From: an uncultured Opitutales bacterium
GTDB taxonomy: Bacteria > Verrucomicrobiota > Verrucomicrobiia > Opitutales > Intestinicryptomonadaceae
NCBI GenBank assembly: GCA_944389315.1
Contig: CALXLX010000011.1
Location: 1 to 41,157, forward strand
Reading direction: 5' to 3'
Length of the DNA stretch: 41,157 nt
The first letter of the stretch is position 1. Each line of letters opens with the position of its first letter. Position numbers and translations under genes: made by a program. Under the pieces are notes generated by a model, which did no database searches, was not told the origin of the DNA, and saw only the letters and a list, made by a program, of their open reading frames with translations. Positions 35,349 to 41,157 of this stretch are shown here, one piece after another.

Positions 35349-36332
35349 ATGAAATCCGGTGTATCAAAGGCGGCTGAGAAAAAGCCGGCAAAGAAACTTG
35401 CGGGAAAGCCTGCGGGCAAATCCGCAGGCAGGATTCTTGTAGTTGGCAGCATGAACGTGGATATGGTCGTGAAGACTGCGCGCATCCCGAACCCCGGAGA
35501 GACGCTTCTTGGCGGCGTGTTCAACCAGTTCCACGGCGGAAAGGGCGCAAACCAGGCCTTCTCGGCCTCAAGGCTGTGCAAGGATACGTACATGTGCGCG
35601 GGAGTCGGGGACGACTCCTTGGGAAGGGATTATCTCGACTACTTTAAAAAGCAGAAGATAAACACCTCCCTTGTAAAGAAATTCAAGGGCGCCCATACGG
35701 GAGTCGCGGTAATCATGGTCGGCGGGAAGGGGGAAAACTCCATAAGCGTGGCTCCAGGAGCCAACATGATGCTCACTCCGGAGCATATGCGCGCCTTGGA
35801 TTTCTCCAAGTTCTCCTTTGCGGTTTTCCAGCTCGAAACGCCATTGGAGACCGTTGTGGAGGGCCTGAAATGCGCCAAAAAAGCAGGATGCTCCACGGTT
35901 CTTACACCGGCGCCGGCGCGCCTCCTGCCTGCCGATGCGCTGCCCTATATAGACTACATAGTACCCAACGAGCACGAGGTATTGCTCCTGCAAAAGGGGT
36001 TCAAGGACTTTGGAAAGGCCGCGGAAAACCTCGTGAAGAAAGGCGTCGGGCATGTGATAGTCACTTTGGGCAGCAAAGGGTGCATGGTTGTGGACGCTGG
36101 CGGCCGCAAAAGCTACGGAGTTTACAATGTAAAGCCCGTGGATACCGTCGGCGCGGGAGACTGCTTTACAGGCTCTCTTGCTGCGGGGCTTTGCATCTAT
36201 CCGGACAATCTCGAAGAAGCCGTAAAGTTGGCCACTGCCGCGGCGAGTCTGGCTGTCACCCGCATGGGCGCCCAGAGCGCAAGGCCGCTTGCAGAGGTTA
36301 AAAAGTTTATGTCCTCCAAGAAGATCTCATAG
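35349..36332 (+). CDS. rbsK: Ribokinase with Lys/Ala-rich N-terminal extension
   Basis: A 327-residue PfkB-family kinase. AGGTGG precedes the ATG at 35349. The kinase starts only at residue 28 (RILVVGSMNVDMVV); the first 27 residues are low-complexity with eight Lys (KKPAKKLAGKPAGKSAG), an unusual addition with no signal-peptide character. Family motifs are GGKGANQA (63-70), the substrate-binding VGSMNVD segment, VTLGSKG and DTVGAGDCFTGSLAAG with catalytic base Asp271. It phosphorylates ribose at O5 to feed the pentose phosphate pathway. It follows the RbsU-like permease by 29 bases and is ended by a strong terminator. Related sugar kinases cannot be excluded, but ribokinase fits best. Confidence 0.88.
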   Translation: MKSGVSKAAEKKPAKKLAGKPAGKSAGRILVVGSMNVDMVVKTARIPNPGETLLGGVFNQFHGGKGANQAFSASRLCKDTYMCAGVGDDSLGRDYLDYFKKQKINTSLVKKFKGAHTGVAVIMVGGKGENSISVAPGANMMLTPEHMRALDFSKFSFAVFQLETPLETVVEGLKCAKKAGCSTVLTPAPARLLPADALPYIDYIVPNEHEVLLLQKGFKDFGKAAENLVKKGVGHVIVTLGSKGCMVVDAGGRKSYGVYNVKPVDTVGAGDCFTGSLAAGLCIYPDNLEEAVKLATAAASLAVTRMGAQSARPLAEVKKFMSSKKIS

Positions 36333-36353
36333 CGCTTTTTTGTAAAAAATAGG

Positions 36354-36386
36354 AGCCCGGTTCCAATTTTTGGAATCGGGCTTTTT
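36354..36386 (+). terminator. Rho-independent terminator of permease-rbsK
   Basis: A 13-bp stem (36354-36366 with 36370-36382, one G-T pair, loop TTT) with arms beginning AGCCCGG is followed by TTTTT and a further T-rich stretch. Confidence 0.93.
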
Positions 36387-36438
36387 ATTTTTCCGCGAAA
36401 AAGAAAACGCCTCAAACAATCTCAATGAAAAATAAAAA

Positions 36439-36468
36439 TTGACTGGTTTTTTAAATGGATTTTAAGAT
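36439..36468 (+). promoter_or_regulatory. Predicted promoter of the DUF1080 gene
   Basis: TTGACT (36439-36444) and TAAGAT (36463-36468) with an 18-base spacer. Nine bases separate the -10 from the ATG at 36478, again leaving no room for a ribosome-binding site. Confidence 0.5.
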
Positions 36469-36477
36469 TAAAACATT

Positions 36478-37512
36478 ATGAGGAAAATTATTGCAGCACT
36501 TATATTGTCTTTATTAACACTGTGCCTGTATGCCCAGAAGGATCCGTTCTGTGGGTTCTACAAGGGGGAGGCATCCTCTGCGAAAGAGGGATCAAAACTG
36601 GGGTATCCGCTCGACGGCATGCCCGACGTATATGCCGAGGTATACCGCCTGGGAGATTCCTACAGGCTTAGGATAAAATCCGCACCGTTTTCGCGTTCGG
36701 AAGTGCACGCCGAAGCTTGCGGGCTCAAGGCCGAAAACGGAGAGATAGCTTTTGAAAATGCCGGGGAGAGCGGATTGACTGGCAAGATAACTCCGGAGGC
36801 CATAGAGGTGACGTTCAATGCGCGCGGTAAGCCTGCAAAGGCATCGTTCAAGCGTTGGGATTTCAAATCTCCGACTCTTGGCGCCCTGGCTCCCGCGGGC
36901 GCTATAGTGCTCTTCGACGGAACAGACACTTCAAAGTGGGTTCTCGCCGACGGTACTGCCTGTCCATGGGAGGTTAAGGACGGCGCCATGACTGTTAATA
37001 CTTCCTTCAAAGGCCCTAACGGCAAGCGTAAGTCATCGACGATTTTTACGAAGGATTCCTTCAATGCGGTGAGGCTGCATCTGGAGTTTAAGATTCCGGC
37101 GATGTATGACAAGCAGGCCCAGGCGAGGGCAAATTCGGGCGTGTTCTTCGGGCCTTACGAGATACAGGTTTTGGACTCTTTCGGCTCTAACGGCGAGTGG
37201 GGAGACTGCGGGGCAGTTTACAGGATGTATCCCCCGCAGTATGTGGCAAATCTCGAGCCTGAGACTTGGCAGACTTACGACATAGAGTTCCACCCCGCGA
37301 AGTTCCACAACGGAGTTCTCACGGAGTATCCCACGGTCACGGTTCGCCTGAACGGGGTTCTTGTGCAGAATGCCTCCAAAATTTTCTACGGCACGCATCT
37401 TTCGCCGCGCAAGGCAGGGGCCTTTGAGCACCCGCAGATGCCTTGGAAGCTGTCTTTGCAGGACCACACAAATCCGGTCTCTTTCAGGAATATTTGGATA
37501 GAGACTCTTTAA
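36478..37512 (+). CDS. Secreted DUF1080 (3-keto-disaccharide hydrolase family) protein
   Basis: A 344-residue protein with a signal peptide (MRKIIAALILSLLTLCLYAQ). Residues 21-135 form an N-terminal beta domain (CGFYKGEASS, VYRLGDSYRLRI) found in some homologues. From about 143 comes the concanavalin-like DUF1080 fold (PF06439): IVLFDGTDTSKW, WEVKDGAMTV, FNAVRLHLEFKIP, ANSGVFFGPYEIQVLDSF, WQTYDIEFHPAKF and the closing FRNIWIETL. The family is now named 3-keto-disaccharide hydrolase because characterised members cleave 3-keto-glycosides. A role downstream of a periplasmic glycoside 3-dehydrogenase is plausible given the Tat-exported Gfo/Idh/MocA gene at 27797. It is transcribed alone between two terminators. 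Confidence 0.87.
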   Translation: MRKIIAALILSLLTLCLYAQKDPFCGFYKGEASSAKEGSKLGYPLDGMPDVYAEVYRLGDSYRLRIKSAPFSRSEVHAEACGLKAENGEIAFENAGESGLTGKITPEAIEVTFNARGKPAKASFKRWDFKSPTLGALAPAGAIVLFDGTDTSKWVLADGTACPWEVKDGAMTVNTSFKGPNGKRKSSTIFTKDSFNAVRLHLEFKIPAMYDKQAQARANSGVFFGPYEIQVLDSFGSNGEWGDCGAVYRMYPPQYVANLEPETWQTYDIEFHPAKFHNGVLTEYPTVTVRLNGVLVQNASKIFYGTHLSPRKAGAFEHPQMPWKLSLQDHTNPVSFRNIWIETL

Positions 37513-37524
37513 TTTTGACTTCAC

Positions 37525-37556
37525 AGGCGCGCCAAAAAACGGCGCGCCTTTTTTTT
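37525..37556 (+). terminator. Rho-independent terminator after the DUF1080 gene
   Basis: AGGCGCGCC and GGCGCGCCT (37525-37533, 37541-37549) pair around AAAAAAC and run into eight T. Each arm is itself the palindrome GGCGCGCC. Confidence 0.93.
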
Positions 37557-37630
37557 GACATAAGCATATTTTATATGCAAAGTCAGCCCAGTCTCAGGGT
37601 TCCGTAAGAAATGCGACAAGCTTTGTAGCC

Positions 37631-38464
37631 ATGAAAGATTATCTAAGAATGTTAAAGTCAGTGGCAGTTTTGACAGTTCTGTTGGTTGCGGGAAGCGGCC
37701 TTTTGGCCTTTGACGTCGTTGCCCACAGGGGGGAGAACAGCCAGGCTCCCATGAACAGCCTGGAGGCTTTTTCTCTGGCGTGGAAAAACGGGGCAAAATA
37801 TGTGGAGGGCGATTTCTATTACACGGATTTCTCCCAGATAGTATGCGTGCACTGCAGTTCCACTTTAAAGAGCATGTCGGGGGTGGACAGCCCGATAGAA
37901 AAGCTCACACCGCAGCAGGTGGAAGGCGTCAACCTTGCAGCTGAAGGGCAGTGGAAGGGCAAGTTTGGTAAAGTGGCCATGCCCCTTATGGCAGACGTGT
38001 TTAAGGCGATTCCAAAAAGAGGGGTTCTGGTTCTCGAGATAAAAAATTTCAATCCGAAATTCGCGGAGGAAATCGAGCTTGCGCGCAAGGCTTGCGGCTT
38101 GGACAAAAGCCAAATTGTGGTAATATCGTTCAACAAAAATGCCCTTGCGGATTTCACGGGCAAAAACTCCGGGTACGAGGTTTTTTTGCTCCACACTCTA
38201 AAAATAAAAAACAACAAAGTAAGGCCCACCCCCGCAGAGTTGATAGCCGCCGCGCGCAAGGTAGGGGCTTCCGGCGTGGACTTGGGCGGGAGCAAACACC
38301 TGGATGCGGCTTATGCCTCGGAGATAAAGAAGGCCGGCTTGAAACTTTGGGTATGGACGGTAAACGATTTCAATGAGGCGCAGCGACTCGCGTCTATAGG
38401 GGTTGACGCCGTCACTACGGATAAATCCGCAGACTTTATCGCCGCCCAGAGAAAAAGCCGTTGA
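37631..38464 (+). CDS. Secreted glycerophosphodiester phosphodiesterase
   Basis: A 277-residue protein with a signal peptide (about residues 1-26; an alternative start at Met7 gives a shorter one). GDPD motifs are intact: AHRG with His32 and Arg33, NSLEAF, the metal ligands in VEGD (Glu59, Asp61), His74 in VCVHC, LEIKNF near 136 and KLWVWTVNDFNEA near the end, all on a TIM barrel of normal length. It would hydrolyse deacylated phospholipids such as glycerophosphocholine to glycerol-3-phosphate and an alcohol in the periplasm. It is a single gene between the DUF1080 terminator and a hairpin. No glycerol-phosphate transporter is nearby. Confidence 0.88.
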   Translation: MKDYLRMLKSVAVLTVLLVAGSGLLAFDVVAHRGENSQAPMNSLEAFSLAWKNGAKYVEGDFYYTDFSQIVCVHCSSTLKSMSGVDSPIEKLTPQQVEGVNLAAEGQWKGKFGKVAMPLMADVFKAIPKRGVLVLEIKNFNPKFAEEIELARKACGLDKSQIVVISFNKNALADFTGKNSGYEVFLLHTLKIKNNKVRPTPAELIAAARKVGASGVDLGGSKHLDAAYASEIKKAGLKLWVWTVNDFNEAQRLASIGVDAVTTDKSADFIAAQRKSR

Positions 38465-38484
38465 AAGGGTGGGGCTCTTTTCCT

Positions 38485-38515
38485 CTCCCCTTGGCCGAAG
38501 AGGGGAGTTTGTATT
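38485..38515 (+). terminator. Probable terminator after the phosphodiesterase gene
   Basis: An 8-bp stem CTCCCCTT / GAGGGGAG (one T-G pair, loop of seven) is followed by TTTGTATT, a broken T-run. Confidence 0.6.
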
Positions 38516-38661
38516 GCGTATCTTTCATGCCTTAGTGAGGGAAATTAAACTTAACTGATCCGTGCAGCCGCGCTTAGGATAGGCCTCTACGCCAAGCGCC
38601 CCGGCGGCGGGTAATTTCTGCTTCTCCTCAAAAAAAGTAGTATTCCGTTCCCGCTTATTGT

Positions 38662-38695
38662 GGCAGATGCAATATTGCACGCCCAAGTATCTGCC
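38662..38695 (+). other. Nested inverted repeats in the convergent intergenic region
   Basis: A 7-bp stem GGCAGAT / ATCTGCC encloses a perfect 12-base palindrome TGCAATATTGCA (38668-38679, sharing one T with the left arm). A TTTTT run begins six bases after the right arm. A separate 6-bp hairpin TTACAT / ATGTAA follows at 38704-38721. The rest of 38465-38767 shows nothing else. Possible roles are a second terminator, an operator or part of a small RNA. Confidence 0.35.
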
Positions 38696-38767
38696 GGAAG
38701 TTTTTACATGCTTTTATGTAATGGAGGGGCCCCGTTCCGTTAAGATGCCCTGAAAAGTGGAACAACC

Positions 38768-40228
38768 CTACTTATGCTGGCGGCCCTCGGCGCCCTGTTT
38801 TGGGGGGTCGAAGGAAGAATGGAAGATTTCCCCCCGGGGAGCGTCGGTGCGTTCAAACCCGCTGCGGTTGAGAAAGTCTCCCAATGCCGCAAGAAGGTTG
38901 GCGGGAGAATTTTTCCGCCTGGCGGAATCGAACGCGGAAAGAGCCGCCGACATGCAGGGCAGGGCGAATCCGTATGAGGCGCCGTAGGCCACGGTGTGCC
39001 TAAGCCCGCAGAGATCCACGGCAAATCCGAGAGATATCTCGCCGTCGAGAAGAGGAGCCTCCAGATCTGAGTTTTCCGAATAGGCCTTGCATGCGCTTTC
39101 CATCAGTGCGGATTTTAACGCGTACGTTGAGTTCCATAGCTGCGCGCATTTTGCGTAGTTTACCCCCCACGCGTGCCGCGCGCTCGAGCTCCTTATGACG
39201 GAGAAGCATTGGGACAACGCTATGGCGCATGCGGCGCTGAGAGCTTTTCTTATGTCTTCGCGCTCTGGAGGCGGGCAGATTCTGCTCGAGGAGTCCCTCT
39301 CGGGATAGGCGGCGGAAAACCTGTCTCTGCGCCCCTTCAGAGATGCCGCTCCCGAGGCAAACAGCGCGGCGGAAAGGGTGTCGAAAGGCATGCTTTCCCG
39401 GAGGGACTCCAGCAGGGCGGTCAGGCCGGAGCTTTTCCGCGGGGGGGAGTCCTTTATCCTGTCTAGAAGTATTCCGCCGTCCGGGCTCCTAAACTTTGCG
39501 GCCTTCGCGGCGTATGAGAGCATGGAACTGCCAAGCTTCTCAGACCATTCCTCGAGAACTTCCGCCGCATTTTGAGTGTCGAGCAGGCATGCGTTTTTTA
39601 GCAGGTCAAAAGCCTCGCAGATTATCTGGGCCTCCACGGTTTCAAGGGCGTCGGACAGGCTGTTCGCAAAAACTCCGGACGCCCCGTCGCCGATTCTCCC
39701 GCATTCCGAGAGAATCCCTGCGTCTTTCAATCTGTCGAAAACCTCCCTGCAGGCCTCCCAAGTTCCTCGCGATCCCCCGAAGAAGGCCGATATGCCGCTT
39801 TTTTTGGACCCCTGCGGTTCCTTGGAAAAATTTACCGCCGCATAGCGGCACGGCAAAGCCTTGAAAAGCTCAAAGCGCCTCTGGCTATCGACGGCATTTT
39901 GGCATGAGCAGTCTATTATGACGTCCGCCCCTTCAAGGCTTGAAGCTACCTGCGATATAAGCTGCGGGTTTTCCGCAAATTTCTTTGAGCCTACAAAGAC
40001 AATGCGCGGGGTCTTTAAGAGCTTAGCCAGTGCCGCCGCGTCGCTTACGGCGGCGATATCCCTCTTAGAAACCCTGTTTTCCATGAGGGCCGACTGGGTA
40101 GATAGAGCGCCTTTTTCGGCGTCGCTAAGATAACAGACGGAAAAGCCCGCGGAGAGCATTCCGAGCCTCAGATTTTCCCCCGCCGCTCCGGGAAAAGCCA
40201 TTCCTATATCGTAAAAAGTCTCCGGCAT
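38768..40228 (-). CDS. Degenerate 6-phosphogluconate dehydrogenase-like protein
   Basis: A 486-residue protein that aligns by eye along the whole length of 6-phosphogluconate dehydrogenase (Gnd): QIICEAFDLL, GGILLDRIKDS, ALSQCFSVI, LLDGEISLGFAVD, PANLLAALGDFLNRSGFERTD and GEIFHSSF keep family order and spacing. The functional motifs are lost: NADP-binding Asn-Arg-Thr reads LSD (35-37), GGNS reads CSCQ, VSGGEEGA reads FSKEPQGS, the catalytic Lys183 equivalent is Asn189 and Asn187 is Asp193, while the Glu190 equivalent (Glu196) and the C-terminal Arg460/His470 remain. The nucleotide loop GxAxxGxNL has an insertion. The reading frame is intact, so it is a kept gene, probably a non-catalytic or repurposed paralogue. 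No Gnd partner lies nearby. Confidence 0.75.
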   Translation of the reverse strand: MPETFYDIGMAFPGAAGENLRLGMLSAGFSVCYLSDAEKGALSTQSALMENRVSKRDIAAVSDAAALAKLLKTPRIVFVGSKKFAENPQLISQVASSLEGADVIIDCSCQNAVDSQRRFELFKALPCRYAAVNFSKEPQGSKKSGISAFFGGSRGTWEACREVFDRLKDAGILSECGRIGDGASGVFANSLSDALETVEAQIICEAFDLLKNACLLDTQNAAEVLEEWSEKLGSSMLSYAAKAAKFRSPDGGILLDRIKDSPPRKSSGLTALLESLRESMPFDTLSAALFASGAASLKGRRDRFSAAYPERDSSSRICPPPEREDIRKALSAACAIALSQCFSVIRSSSARHAWGVNYAKCAQLWNSTYALKSALMESACKAYSENSDLEAPLLDGEISLGFAVDLCGLRHTVAYGASYGFALPCMSAALSAFDSARRKNSPANLLAALGDFLNRSGFERTDAPRGEIFHSSFDPPKQGAEGRQHK

Positions 40229-40236
40229 AATCTATA

Positions 40237-40265
40237 AAAGTAGCCCTTCGGAAATTCCGCGTCAA
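40237..40265 (-). promoter_or_regulatory. Predicted promoter of the Gnd-like gene
   Basis: On the minus strand TTGACG (40265-40260) and TACTTT (40242-40237) are 17 bases apart; the ATG at 40228 follows eight bases later. The -10 is weak, but placement matches other start-proximal promoters in this window. Confidence 0.35.
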
Positions 40266-40469
40266 ATTCTAAAAAACGCGTTCTGCCGGCTTTAAACCCG
40301 CCCCTTTTGCCTCATAAAAAATGCTTGCGGCCGTTTGCCGCGCAAATTTAAAATATCGGAAATTTTTAAGCCCGTTTGAAACAGTTTTTGCGCGGCTGCG
40401 TTTCATATTATAAATCGCACGGCGCGGCCGCCCGGGCCTGCTTCGATGGGAGAATTTTTCGGAGGGAAA

Positions 40470-41066
40470 ATGCAGGAGAAGATTTTTAAGAGTAAAGTTT
40501 GCGCTCTTTTCGTTTTAGGAGCGCTGTGCGTCTGCACGCCCCTTGCGGCGCAGGAGGCGCCGGGCGCGGCCACGCAGCATAGGGAACGCTCGACGGCGCC
40601 GCTGCAGCAAAGCTCAAACTACAACAGGCGAGAAAAAGCCTCCGACAAGCTAAAGCTGACAAGCGTGGCAATGCTCGACGGATCATGGCACTTCGGCGTG
40701 ACGGACTTGTCATCCAAAAAGACGTTTTGGGTTAAGCTCGGCGCGCCGAGACCTTTCGGGGGCGTCAGCGTGGACGCGTATAATCCGGACACTAATACGG
40801 CGCTGGTGTCGTCGGAGTACGGCAGGTTTGTCGTTGTAATGAAGGAGCCCGCGTCGGGCGGGGACATAGAACAGAGGGTAATCCCCGCAGATGCCGACGT
40901 AAATGTCGTTAAGGAACAAATGCAGCAGGCCATAACAGAATTTTCTCAAAACAAACCCGCCACCAGGGCAGATACGCTTAAGCTCATAAAGCCAAAAAAA
41001 CGCAAAAATGCGGATAAACCGCGCAAGAATAAAGAGGCGAAGGCGGCTGCGCAAAGCGGCATGTGA
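40470..41066 (+). CDS. Unknown secreted protein with Lys-rich C-terminal tail
   Basis: A 198-residue protein. The start at 40470 is chosen because GGAGGG lies three bases upstream and a signal peptide follows (KSKVCALFVLGALCVCTPLAAQ); an in-frame ATG at 40446 is possible. After a Gln/Ala/Arg-rich linker (about 28-55) comes one compact beta-rich domain (about 60-125: LTSVAMLDGSWHFGVTDLSSKKTFWVKLG, then YGRFVVVM), which loosely resembles small domains of pilus or type II secretion accessory proteins in Verrucomicrobia. The last 30 residues are Lys/Arg/Ala-rich (KPKKRKNADKPRKNKEAK). I do not recognise the family. It is divergent from the Gnd-like gene. Confidence 0.6.
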   Translation: MQEKIFKSKVCALFVLGALCVCTPLAAQEAPGAATQHRERSTAPLQQSSNYNRREKASDKLKLTSVAMLDGSWHFGVTDLSSKKTFWVKLGAPRPFGGVSVDAYNPDTNTALVSSEYGRFVVVMKEPASGGDIEQRVIPADADVNVVKEQMQQAITEFSQNKPATRADTLKLIKPKKRKNADKPRKNKEAKAAAQSGM

Positions 41067-41110
41067 ATTTTCTTTCCTTTTGGGGCATTTTTGCTAAAAA
41101 TGTCTTTATT

Positions 41111-41132
41111 CCGGACGCCCTTGGAAGTCCGG
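41111..41132 (+). terminator. Hairpin after the last gene, weak terminator
   Basis: A 6-bp perfect stem CCGGAC / GTCCGG with a 10-base loop lies about 45 bases after the last stop. No T-run follows, so only a structural hairpin is supported. Confidence 0.25.
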
Positions 41133-41157
41133 GGTAATTGATAATTATAAAAATAGG

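Noticed and set aside
1..41157. Search by eye for tRNA, rRNA, CRISPR arrays, insertion sequences, integrases and phage genes
   Set aside because: None recognised: no repeated spacer pattern, no transposase-like proteins and no tRNA-like cloverleaf noticed. A dedicated RNA gene scan was not possible here.

Overview
The window looks like a chromosomal segment from a Gram-negative member of the PVC superphylum, most likely Verrucomicrobiota (Opitutales-like). Clues are a PEP-CTERM surface protein, an OprP-type outer-membrane porin, several Tat-exported redox proteins, a secreted Gfo/Idh/MocA-ThuA-DUF1080 sugar set, a GH106 rhamnosidase, and an mcsA-mcsB-clpC cluster. Placement is inferred from gene families, not from a marker gene. 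Ile is written mainly as ATA and Shine-Dalgarno sequences are sparse. No tRNA, rRNA, CRISPR array, insertion sequence, integrase or phage gene was recognised, so this reads as ordinary chromosome rather than an island.

Layout. 1-4882: a Tat-signalled SQR-like flavoprotein (cut by the left edge) diverges from an OprP-like porin; then a Tat-signalled DUF362 protein and a membrane polyferredoxin with six [4Fe-4S] sites are coupled. 5388-8341: an orphan PEP-CTERM protein, a DUF4886 SGNH-like hydrolase and a flavin reductase-like protein. 8551-11160: a copper-type csoR with a near-perfect 26-bp palindromic operator and a P1B ATPase with a metallothionein-like Cys-rich N-terminus. 11486-17129: secreted esterase, GH106-like rhamnosidase and a second SGNH esterase, a small glycan-degrading locus. 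17318-23130: a long divergent adenylosuccinate synthetase, then mcsA-mcsB-clpC (arginine-phosphorylation-guided proteolysis).

23424-25740 (minus): scpB, pheA and a DUF167 gene. 25828-27654: ilvD. 27797-31972: Tat-exported Gfo/Idh/MocA oxidoreductase plus a ThuA/HEAT/discoidin protein started by TTG behind the only textbook AGGAGG. 32131-33900: 5'-3' exonuclease and yicC. 34306-36332: an RbsU-like permease with ribokinase. 36478-38464: DUF1080 hydrolase and a secreted glycerophosphodiesterase. 38768-40228 (minus): a 6-phosphogluconate dehydrogenase homologue whose catalytic and NADP-binding motifs have eroded. 40470-41066: an unknown secreted protein with a Lys-rich tail.

How they fit: most of the right two thirds supports extracellular or periplasmic sugar processing (rhamnoside cleavage, deacetylation, possible 3-keto-glycoside chemistry, pentose uptake) alongside housekeeping genes. 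The best second-look items are the Cys-rich copper ATPase, the degenerate Gnd homologue, the strong ATA bias, and a recurrent promoter placement implying leaderless or nearly leaderless mRNAs.
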